A DNA stretch of 64,000 nt from Gaetbulibacter_B jejuensis (GTDB lineage Bacteria > Bacteroidota > Bacteroidia > Flavobacteriales > Flavobacteriaceae). The translations under genes and the position numbers were made by a program. The stretch spans positions 744,001-808,000 of the forward strand of contig NZ_BAAAGF010000001.1 of assembly GCF_039524015.1 (NCBI RefSeq). The letters run 5' to 3'. Below are positions 51,501-57,797 of the stretch, one piece after another; position 1 is the stretch's first letter, and every line of letters starts with the position of its first letter. Under the pieces are notes generated by a model, which saw only the letters and a program-made list of their open reading frames with translations, was not told the DNA's origin and did no database searches.

Positions 51501-51640
51501 CTGTTAGCATAATGATCAGCAAAAAACAAATGAATTAATGCATCATACGTAGTCTCTAATGTAAAAAAGATAGAACTACCATGAAACGCTAAACCAAGTA
51601 AGAGCGCAGTAATTAAATATTTGTTTGAAGTTTCTTTCAT
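48551..51640 (-). CDS. Large polytopic membrane protein, PTPS-related/GT-C-like with C-terminal accessory domains
   Basis: A 1029-residue protein. The N-terminal ~420 residues hold about ten membrane helices and resemble 6-pyruvoyl-tetrahydropterin-synthase-related membrane proteins, a GT-C-like group. TYDALIHLFFADHY (D33, H37) sits in the first periplasmic loop, where GT-C enzymes keep their catalytic acid. A soluble stretch, further helices (~555-640), an NTF2-like domain (NAIIAYYDALDFKEFEKAHSLINP) and an FxLYD-like domain (LEVVSAKLVKHNNSYAIVGEVQNIDNVP) follow. It may transfer sugars from a polyprenyl donor on the periplasmic side. First gene of the three-gene operon. Confidence 0.72.
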   Translation of the reverse strand: MKETSNKYLITALLLGLAFHGSSIFFTLETTYDALIHLFFADHYANSWFEPWNYKWYTGFTVQSYPPLVHQSIALLSLIGGLKFGLFSVALIAIVLFITGAYRFSLMMTGNKTVAGYASVLAVFSSSFVETLHIFGQLPSIVGISVLMHALPEIYLWLKTGKKWYLATSLSLIAVTVTSHHVTPIFGMVFFIFPLIGMVLMDVSKEQVGTMKAVTFKVFLSRFFKLFKRIVVFGGCSLVLIVGCIFPYWLNSKANPITQVPIPHGSRDNFLEITSSGLVFFLIPWGVLLILLPYIFYRYYSKRYLFFGLSITILTVLGTGGTTPIPRKMLGETAFNILTLDRFTLWASIMSIPMLGEFAYRLVEGDLKVRIQSRFGAIYHRIIGGILAGLFVFMVVFTMSLGYFRPSQPQKIKMLPIVNFLNQDDHDKWRFLTLGFGDQMAWLSAQTNAMTVDGNYHSARRLPELTTRPIERLENSKFKGVAGIGSLQQFLTTPEKYNLKYIFSNDKFYDPILYFCGWQRLRQLENGIMVWERLNIPPVSSILPKDDVAKWLKIHWGIMPFLTVLIAFVLNIQMLWVNMLKTRFKPIPDFLKYPVNYSHFSKNLLRITHVWSFILAIAVFYGIYLFYLKNDSQRSPENAIIAYYDALDFKEFEKAHSLINPNSNIDIAQYMLEISVTDGLLSSYAKMDAITTEITKHNDSVASAKVTSQWITPLEKIEKVDYKSLLKIKGNWFLQPDELNNDLPPDQLYSNNTTQYFNQGRRRITTEQTHHEDILKQPVLEVVSAKLVKHNNSYAIVGEVQNIDNVPADVTLKGTLYNDANKQLATYNAKYHVKHKLMPKESSSFRINFEGIAWSKTQDSIPDTFNPDEFTPVEFEEQPTKFNLQVAGNVSGSDLYKNVVLSDIHTTNSSINGNLFNSGIQEITIPQLLITYYNANKEMVWVDHLFIKEGIRQQRKQDFKYDILNNETIAVISENMENIYVNGLPNKAIASKIISNRIQNHTAAQLQPIEHPDFSYIKIEINTYIGNPN

Positions 51641-51698
51641 TTAGGGTTAAACATTTCAACAATGTAAAGATAAATAAATTAGATAGTGGTTCATTTTT

Positions 51699-51788
51699 TA
51701 ATCATCTACAGCAATCTACCATTCGTCGACACTAAAATATAGGTTAAACTAAAATTATCTTTTTAGAGCGTCTTTGAGAGTACTTTTG
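51699..51788 (+). promoter_or_regulatory. 21-bp-spaced repeat pair E and promoter of the REC-GT2 gene
   Basis: TAATCATCTACAGC (51699) and CATTCGTCGACACT (51720) are 21 bp apart. The exact -7 element TACTTTTG starts at 51781, 61 bp after the second copy, the same long spacing as pair A. The region is divergent with the three-gene membrane operon, which may share the site. Confidence 0.7.
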
Positions 51789-51819
51789 GAGTATCAAAAA
51801 CAATTAAAAATAATTCATT

Positions 51820-53007
51820 ATGAAAGTTTTAGCAATAGATGATCAACAATTAGTGTTATTACCACTTCAAAAAAGATTAATAGAATTAGGTTACGATGTA
51901 AAAATTGAAACTAAAGGTAAAGATGGAATTGAAACATACAATTCATACCAGCCAGATTTAGTAATTGTAGATGTAAATATGCCAGATATTTCTGGATTAG
52001 ATGTTGTAAAACACATAAGAATTACTAAAAAAGCACAAACACCAATCATGGTATTGTCTGGAGACACTAAAGATGAAACAATAACTGAAGGTTTTGAATT
52101 AGGAATAGATGACTACATGAAAAAACCTTTAAGCTTAAACGAAATCAGCGCTCGTGTAAAACGATTAATAGGTGCACCAAAAGTTGTATCAGCTGTAGAA
52201 AAAAGTGATGTTATGATTCAACAACGTTGCGTAGGTGTTGTAATCCCTTGTTATAATGAAGAAGAGCGTTTGTTAAGTGATGAGTTTTTAAGCTATATAG
52301 ATAAGAATTCAGGATACCACCTTTGCTTTGTAAACGACGGAAGCAAAGACAATACTCTTAAGGTTTTAAAAGAGCTTCAAAAAGGAAGAGAAGACTTTAT
52401 AACGGTGTATGACTGTGAGAAAAATGGCGGAAAAGCAGAAGCTGTAAGATTAGGTATGTTACACATGGCAAAAAAAGCCGATTTAGATTACATAGGGTTT
52501 TTAGATGCCGATTTGTCTACAGATTTATCAGATTTTGACGATTTAGTAAAAACGATTGAAACTTCAAATTTTAAAATTGTAAGCGGTTCTAGAATATCTA
52601 GAATGGGAGCTAATATTACCAAAGAGTCTGCTCGTAAAATAATAAGCTTAACAATCAATTTTATAATCAGAAAGATTTTAAAAATGGATTTTAAAGACAC
52701 ACAATGTGGAGCTAAAATATTTAGTAAAGATGTTATAGAAGTAGCCTTTAAAGATAAGTTTGTTACACAATGGATTTTTGATGTAGAAATCTTTAAAAGA
52801 ATGAGTCAACACTTTGGCTTAAAACAAGCAAAGGCATTGCTTTGTGAGCAGCCATTAAAAAGATGGATACACGCAGATGGTTCTAAACTATCAATGAAAG
52901 ATTCTGTAAAAATTGTAATGCAGTTAGCTCAAATAGCTTGGGTGTATAGAGGGAAATCGTCTAAAAAAGATATTAAACTAGAAAAAGTAAACTTTGAGTT
53001 AAACTAA
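51820..53007 (+). CDS. Receiver domain fused to a family 2 glycosyltransferase
   Basis: A 395-residue fusion. Residues 1-~118 are a complete receiver: D7/D8, phosphoacceptor D51 (VIVDVNMP), S80 and K102 (MKKPLS). From ~137 a GT2 domain follows: VGVVIPCYNEEERL, CFVNDGSKDNT, the metal-binding D229-A-D231 (GFLDADLSTD), GSRISRMG and DTQCGAKIF, typical of dolichyl-phosphate glucosyl/mannosyltransferase-like enzymes. No membrane helix is evident. The domain order implies that phosphorylation, perhaps via the Hpt of the relay, controls sugar transfer directly. It has its own LytTR-type repeat pair. Confidence 0.9.
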   Translation: MKVLAIDDQQLVLLPLQKRLIELGYDVKIETKGKDGIETYNSYQPDLVIVDVNMPDISGLDVVKHIRITKKAQTPIMVLSGDTKDETITEGFELGIDDYMKKPLSLNEISARVKRLIGAPKVVSAVEKSDVMIQQRCVGVVIPCYNEEERLLSDEFLSYIDKNSGYHLCFVNDGSKDNTLKVLKELQKGREDFITVYDCEKNGGKAEAVRLGMLHMAKKADLDYIGFLDADLSTDLSDFDDLVKTIETSNFKIVSGSRISRMGANITKESARKIISLTINFIIRKILKMDFKDTQCGAKIFSKDVIEVAFKDKFVTQWIFDVEIFKRMSQHFGLKQAKALLCEQPLKRWIHADGSKLSMKDSVKIVMQLAQIAWVYRGKSSKKDIKLEKVNFELN

Positions 53008-53077
53008 GTTATTACTCAAATTTTCAAACTCGTAAAACCATTATTTGTTTTATTATTGCAAAATAATATTCTATAAC

Positions 53078-53656
53078 ATGAGCGTTTTACAAACATTACA
53101 AGAAAGAAGCAATACCAGCTGTGAACTTTGTGGTTCAAAAACAGGTTTAAAACAATACAATATTCCGCCAGCATTAAATGAAACTGTAGATACAAGTATT
53201 CTTGCATGCGAAACCTGTTTTAATCAAATTGAAGGCAATGAAGATATGGATGCTAACCACTGGCGTTGTTTAAACGACAGCATGTGGAGCGAGCACAAAG
53301 CAGTACAAGTAATGGCTTGGAGAATGTTACAAAGACTTCGTAAAGAAGGTTGGCCACAAGACTTACTAGATATGATGTATCTAGATGACGAAACAATGGC
53401 ATTTGCAAAAGAAACAGGCGAGCATAAAGACGACAGCGAAAAAATTATTCATAGAGACTCCAATGGTGTAATATTGGAACATGGTGATTCTGTAGTGCTT
53501 ATTAAAGACCTTAAAGTAAAAGGCTCAAGTATGGTAGCTAAACAAGGAACAGCTGTTCGCAACATTCGTTTAGATCATGAAAATGCCACTTATATTGAAG
53601 GAAAAGTTGACGGACAACAAATAGTTATTGTTACCGAGTATGTAAAAAAGCTTTAA
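53078..53656 (+). CDS. PhnA/YjdM-like zinc-ribbon protein
   Basis: A 192-residue protein. An N-terminal zinc ribbon has C15-x2-C18 (SCELCGS) and C44-x2-C47 (ACETCFN). The C-terminal ~70 residues are the PhnA domain (DSNGVILEHGDSVVLIKDLKVKGSSMVAKQGTAVRNIRLDHENATYIEGKVDGQQIVIVTEYVKKL). ATG at 53078 is chosen over the ORF extension. Despite the name, E. coli PhnA is not needed for phosphonate use, so function is open. Monocistronic; its stop overlaps a small convergent gene by 4 bases. Confidence 0.88.
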   Translation: MSVLQTLQERSNTSCELCGSKTGLKQYNIPPALNETVDTSILACETCFNQIEGNEDMDANHWRCLNDSMWSEHKAVQVMAWRMLQRLRKEGWPQDLLDMMYLDDETMAFAKETGEHKDDSEKIIHRDSNGVILEHGDSVVLIKDLKVKGSSMVAKQGTAVRNIRLDHENATYIEGKVDGQQIVIVTEYVKKL

Positions 53657-53796
53657 TCATCCTTTCTCTTTCTACTGAAAAGCCCTAAACCTAAGGGCAA
53701 AAAGATAAACAAGAAGAAAAATTTACCGCTTACTACACCATAAATTGTAATGAGTAACGCGATAGTTAGTATTAAATAAGTGTGTTTGTTTTTCAT
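53653..53796 (-). CDS. Small membrane protein (47 aa)
   Basis: A short frame reading MKNKHTYLILTIALLITIYGVVSGKFFFLFIFLPLGLGLFSRKRKDD: two hydrophobic helices split by a short loop and a basic C-terminal tail, so positive-inside with both ends in the cytoplasm. Its ATG lies one base after the stop of the AraC gene on the same strand, so it is probably the second gene of that transcript. The homology is unknown and its reality rests on composition and position. Confidence 0.55.
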   Translation of the reverse strand: MKNKHTYLILTIALLITIYGVVSGKFFFLFIFLPLGLGLFSRKRKDD

Positions 53797-53797
53797 T

Positions 53798-54640
53798 TCA
53801 GCTTGTTTGTCTAAAACCATAAGGCGTCATGCCTTTAACAGATTTGAACTGTCTGTTGAAATTGGACATATTATTAAATCCGCAGTGTTCAGCTATTTGA
53901 GCAATAGTAATTTCTTTATCTAAAATTAATTGTTTACAGGCATGCTCAATTCTTAGCTCATTTAAAAATTGAATATAAGTTTTATTGGTACGTTTTTTAA
54001 AGTATTTACAAAATGCGTTTTTGGTCATTGCTGCAATTTCTGAAATCGTTTCAAGTGTAATATTTTCATGAAAATGATTCATAGTATACTCAAAAACATT
54101 TCGCATTCTCGCACCTTCATTATCAGTATATTTTTTGTCATATATAAAAGAAGATAAACTTTTATAGTTTGCTGAAGACGTCAGTTTTAAAAGCTGAAGT
54201 AAGATTATCAGTCGGTTTAATTTTGAAGCATTTTCTAATTTAAAAAACAGTTCACTTGCTAGTTTTTGTTTAGATGTAAGTTTAAATCCGTGAGTTGCTC
54301 TTTTAAAAAAAGGTTGAACCTCTTTCAGTTCTTCAAGCTGAAAAAAAGAGCTTCCAAAAGTCTTTTTGGTAAAAAATAATGTTAGCATGTGTGATGTGTT
54401 ACATGTACTGTCATCGCTTTTAAACACATGAGGCAAGTTGCTGCCAATAATAAGTATGTCACCTTTAGAATAGTAGTTAATTGTATCGCCAACTAGTAAA
54501 GTGCCTTCACCTTCAACAATAAAACTCATTTGTATTTCTTCGTGTTGATGTAGCTTATCATAAAAAATAGCTGCGTTATCAACTTGATAGACAAAAGCAT
54601 CTTTTTCAGGTTTAGGAATTTTAAAAGGTAATACTCGCAT
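53798..54640 (-). CDS. AraC-family regulator of the hydroxyproline operon
   Basis: A 280-residue regulator with an N-terminal cupin (YDKLHQHEEIQMSFIVEGEGTLLVGDTINYYSKGDILIIGSNLPHVF) and a C-terminal double helix-turn-helix (ITLETISEIAAMTKNAFCKYFKKRTNKTYIQFLNELRIEHACKQLILDKEITIAQIAEHCGFNNMSNFNRQFKSVKGMTPYGFR). It is divergent from the hydroxyproline catabolic genes across a 168-bp intergenic region, so it most likely activates them in response to hydroxyproline or a pathway intermediate. Confidence 0.9.
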   Translation of the reverse strand: MRVLPFKIPKPEKDAFVYQVDNAAIFYDKLHQHEEIQMSFIVEGEGTLLVGDTINYYSKGDILIIGSNLPHVFKSDDSTCNTSHMLTLFFTKKTFGSSFFQLEELKEVQPFFKRATHGFKLTSKQKLASELFFKLENASKLNRLIILLQLLKLTSSANYKSLSSFIYDKKYTDNEGARMRNVFEYTMNHFHENITLETISEIAAMTKNAFCKYFKKRTNKTYIQFLNELRIEHACKQLILDKEITIAQIAEHCGFNNMSNFNRQFKSVKGMTPYGFRQTS

Positions 54641-54808
54641 TAAAAACAGCTTTTTTAGTTCTATAAAAGAATTTTTATAATTAAATACTATTCAAATTTA
54701 AACATAAATATACTAAACAGGATAATATAGTATCAGTTAAGGATAACTGCTTATTAATTTTTTAGTCAATTGTTACTCTAAATTTACACTATCAAAAAAA
54801 CGTAATTT

Positions 54809-55723
54809 ATGAGTATACAATGGGAAGGCGTTATGCCAGCAGTTACCACAAAGTTTACTGACACTGATGAACTAGATTTAAAAATGTTTGAAAAAAATAT
54901 CAATGCTCAGTTAGAAGCTGGTGTACATGGTATTGTTTTAGGAGGAACTTTAGGAGAAGCGAGTACATTGTTAGATGAAGAAAAGCGTATTCTAACAAAA
55001 ACTACAGTAAATCTAGTGAATTCAAGAGTTCCTGTGTTGGTTAATGTGGCAGAGCAAAGTACCAAAGCTGCAATTGCTACAGCTCAAAAAGCTGAAGATG
55101 ATGGAGCACAAGCACTCATGATGTTGCCTCCAATGCGCTATAAATCTGGAGATAAAGAAACTGTAGAATACTTTAAAGCAGTAGCAAATAATACCTCATT
55201 GCCAATAATGATTTACAATAACCCTGTTGACTATAAGGTAGAGGTGAGTTTAGATATGTTTGAAGAATTACTCAAGTGCGATAACATTGAAGCAGTAAAA
55301 GAGTCCACGCGAGATATCTCTAACGTTACTAGAATTAAAAACCGATTTGGTGACCGATTAAAAATCATGACAGGAGTTGATACCTTAGCGTTAGAAAGTC
55401 TACTCATGGGAGCAGATGGCTGGATTGCTGGTTTGGTTTGCGCGTTTCCAGCAGAAACGGTTGCAATTTACGAACTTCAAAAAGCAGGACGCATTAAGGA
55501 AGCAATTGACATTTATAGATGGTTTTTGCCGTTGTTGGAGTTAGATATAAATCCTAAATTAGTACAAAATATTAAACTCGCTGAAGTTTATACTAAAATA
55601 GGAACCGAAAATGTACGTGCTCCTCGTTTGCCATTGCATGGAGAAGAGCGCAAACAGGTTTTAAAAATCATAGAGAAGAGTCTGGGAAATCGACCAAAAC
55701 TTCCAGATTATAAAAATTTATAA
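54809..55723 (+). CDS. DapA-family lyase, probable 1-pyrroline-4-hydroxy-2-carboxylate deaminase
   Basis: A 304-residue class I aldolase-fold enzyme. The Schiff-base lysine is K164 (IEAVKESTRD) and the catalytic tyrosine Y136 (IMIYNNP), with GGTLGEAST as the GTTGE-like loop. In the trans-4-hydroxy-L-proline pathway a DapA-family member deaminates 1-pyrroline-4-hydroxy-2-carboxylate to alpha-ketoglutarate semialdehyde. The neighbouring epimerase, dehydrogenase and aldehyde dehydrogenase make this the most likely activity. It is the first gene of the operon. Confidence 0.87.
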   Translation: MSIQWEGVMPAVTTKFTDTDELDLKMFEKNINAQLEAGVHGIVLGGTLGEASTLLDEEKRILTKTTVNLVNSRVPVLVNVAEQSTKAAIATAQKAEDDGAQALMMLPPMRYKSGDKETVEYFKAVANNTSLPIMIYNNPVDYKVEVSLDMFEELLKCDNIEAVKESTRDISNVTRIKNRFGDRLKIMTGVDTLALESLLMGADGWIAGLVCAFPAETVAIYELQKAGRIKEAIDIYRWFLPLLELDINPKLVQNIKLAEVYTKIGTENVRAPRLPLHGEERKQVLKIIEKSLGNRPKLPDYKNL

Positions 55724-55730
55724 ACTAATT

Positions 55731-55812
55731 TGGGTGTTCCCACGCAAAAAGCGTGGTCAGGCTTTCGGCACTCGCTTTTACCTTTTTGTTATTCCGCACT
55801 TCAATGCGGAAT
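55731..55812. repeat. Dispersed flavobacterial repeat before DUF1272
   Basis: CCACGC-AAAAA-GCGTGG (55740-55756) followed by GGCTTTCGGCACTCGCTTTT resembles a repeat common between genes of Flavobacteriaceae. The palindrome ATTCCGCA-N6-TGCGGAAT (55791-55812) follows. It separates the first gene of the hydroxyproline operon from the rest. Confidence 0.7.
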
Positions 55813-55863
55813 CCTTAAAAGTTAAAGAGCTCAAACAAAGCCTCAATCCTTAACACAATAAAA

Positions 55864-56130
55864 ATGTTAGACATAAGACCAACATGCGAACATTGTAATA
55901 AATCATTGCCTTATGATTCTCGGGAGGCAATGATATGCACGTTTGAATGCACATTTTGTAAGGATTGTGTAGAAAACGTTTTACAGCATGTGTGTCCTAA
56001 TTGTGGAGGCGGTTTTGAGAAACGACCAATACGACCAAAACAACTTTTAAAAAAATACCCTGTTTCAACAAAAGTAGTTTTTAAACCAGTAGATGTTGAA
56101 GCACATTTAAAACGAATTAATAAAAATTAG
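55864..56130 (+). CDS. DUF1272 zinc-finger protein
   Basis: An 88-residue protein with eight cysteines arranged as two zinc sites: C8, C11, C25, C29, C32, C35, C44 and C47 (RPTCEHCNKSLP, EAMICTFECTFCKDCVENVL, CPNCGGGFEKRPIRP). This is the DUF1272 family, RING- or treble-clef-like and of unknown role. It sits inside the hydroxyproline operon, flanked on both sides by copies of the ATTCCGCA palindrome, which suggests insertion as a cassette. Confidence 0.9.
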   Translation: MLDIRPTCEHCNKSLPYDSREAMICTFECTFCKDCVENVLQHVCPNCGGGFEKRPIRPKQLLKKYPVSTKVVFKPVDVEAHLKRINKN

Positions 56131-56135
56131 ACTTT

Positions 56136-56203
56136 GTCATTCCGCACTTGATGCGGAATCCATAAGTAAAACAAATAGATTCTGCGTCGTAGCGCAGAAT
56201 GAC
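56136..56203. repeat. Composite palindromic repeat before the aldehyde dehydrogenase gene
   Basis: ATTCCGCA-N5-TGCGGAAT (56139-56159) and ATTCTGCG-N6-CGCAGAAT (56179-56200) are enclosed by an outer pair GTCATTC/GAATGAC (56136-56142 and 56197-56203). The left half matches the palindrome at 55791. The first ATG of the long ORF frame (56199) lies inside this repeat. Confidence 0.75.
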
Positions 56204-56213
56204 AACAAGAAAT

Positions 56214-57797
56214 ATGATAACCGGAAAAAACTACATAGGAAACAATTTATCATCCAAAGGAACAAAGCAGTACAACACGTTTAATCCGCAGCTCAATATA
56301 AAAAATGAGCATGTGTTTACTGAGGCAACTGCAGAAGAAATTGATGAAGCAGTTCATCTCGCAACAGAAGCTTTTAAAGTATTTAGGTCAATTTCAAAAG
56401 AGAAAAAAGCAGCATTTTTAAACACGATAGCCGATGAAATTTTAGCTCTAGACGATTTGCTGATAAAAACCTATTGTTCAGAATCCGGATTACCTGAAGG
56501 CAGAGCAAAAGGAGAACGAGGTAGAACAGTAATGCAATTGCGCATGTTTGCCGATTTAGTAAATGAAGGCTCTTGGGTTGATGCTACAATAGATACAGCA
56601 TTACCCAACAGAGAACCAGCTCCAAAACCCGATTTACGTAAAATGTATATTCCTTTAGGTCCAGTAGTGGTGTTTGGAGCAAGTAATTTTCCCTTAGCAT
56701 ATTCAACTGCTGGTGGTGATACAGCTGCAGCTTTTGCTGCTGGTTGTCCTGTTATTGTAAAATCGCATCCTATGCATGCAGGAACAGGAGAATTAGTAGC
56801 TTCTGCAATAGTGAAAGCAGTTCAAAAAACAGGAATGCCAAACGGAGTGTTTTCAAATTTAAATAGTAGCGGAATTGAAGTTGGTGAACAATTGGTTAAA
56901 CATTCAGGAGTTAAAGCAGTAGGTTTCACAGGAAGTATTAATGGCGGAAGAGCATTGTATGATATAGCTGCTCAACGCGATGAGCCAATTCCTGTGTTTG
57001 CTGAAATGGGAAGTATAAATCCTGTTGTGATGCTGCCAAAATCCGTAAAAAACAATTATAAGAGTTTAGCAAAAACCTATGCGAGTTCTATTACGTTAGG
57101 AACAGGTCAGTTTTGTACCAATCCAGGTTTAATTTTAGGAATTAAAGGTGATGATTTAACCAATTTCATCATTAAATTATCTGAAGAAATTGTAAAAATC
57201 GATCCTACTTGTATGCTACATCCTAATATTATTAAGGCTTATGATGCTAAACGACAAAAGGCTGTGACTCAAGATAATTTGCATGTAACTGCTGAATATG
57301 CTGAAGACGTTAAAACCAACTATGCTAGACAAACAGTTGCAACGGTTTCTGGAAAAGTATTTATAGATAATCCAACATTACACCAAGAAGTGTTTGGACC
57401 ATATTCTTTGGTTGTTGAATGTGAATCTGTAGAAGAATTAGAAGCTATTATTTCAAATTTAGAAGGTCAGCTTACAGGAACATTAATTGCTCACGATGAT
57501 GAAGCTGCTCAATATCCTGAAATTGTTTCTGCATTACAAAATAGAGTAGGACGAATCATTTTTAATGGTGTACCAACAGGAGTTGAGGTATGTCCTTCAA
57601 TGACACATGGTGGTCCATATCCATCATCAACTGATAGTCGTTTTACAGCTGTTGGTATCCATTCTATAAAGCGTTGGGTACGTCCATTTAGTTATCAGGA
57701 TTGGCCTAATGAATTGCTTCCTGATGAACTGAAAAATGAAAATCCACTTGGGATTTCACGTTTAGTAAATAACAAACAAACCACTGAAAAAATATGA
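56214..57797 (+). CDS. NADP-dependent aldehyde dehydrogenase (alpha-ketoglutarate semialdehyde type)
   Basis: A 527-residue enzyme. Catalytic C301 (GTGQFCTNPG) and general base E264 (FAEMGSINPV) are present. MITGKNYIGNNLSSKGTKQYNTFNP is the start typical of alpha-ketoglutarate semialdehyde dehydrogenases, supporting ATG at 56214 rather than 56199. It would oxidise the product of the DapA-like deaminase to 2-oxoglutarate, the last step of hydroxyproline breakdown. It overlaps the next gene by 4 bases. Confidence 0.88.
   Translation: MITGKNYIGNNLSSKGTKQYNTFNPQLNIKNEHVFTEATAEEIDEAVHLATEAFKVFRSISKEKKAAFLNTIADEILALDDLLIKTYCSESGLPEGRAKGERGRTVMQLRMFADLVNEGSWVDATIDTALPNREPAPKPDLRKMYIPLGPVVVFGASNFPLAYSTAGGDTAAAFAAGCPVIVKSHPMHAGTGELVASAIVKAVQKTGMPNGVFSNLNSSGIEVGEQLVKHSGVKAVGFTGSINGGRALYDIAAQRDEPIPVFAEMGSINPVVMLPKSVKNNYKSLAKTYASSITLGTGQFCTNPGLILGIKGDDLTNFIIKLSEEIVKIDPTCMLHPNIIKAYDAKRQKAVTQDNLHVTAEYAEDVKTNYARQTVATVSGKVFIDNPTLHQEVFGPYSLVVECESVEELEAIISNLEGQLTGTLIAHDDEAAQYPEIVSALQNRVGRIIFNGVPTGVEVCPSMTHGGPYPSSTDSRFTAVGIHSIKRWVRPFSYQDWPNELLPDELKNENPLGISRLVNNKQTTEKI

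Noticed and set aside
56199..56213. Earlier ATG for the aldehyde dehydrogenase
   Set aside because: It lies inside a palindromic repeat; MITGKNYIG from 56214 is the normal family start.
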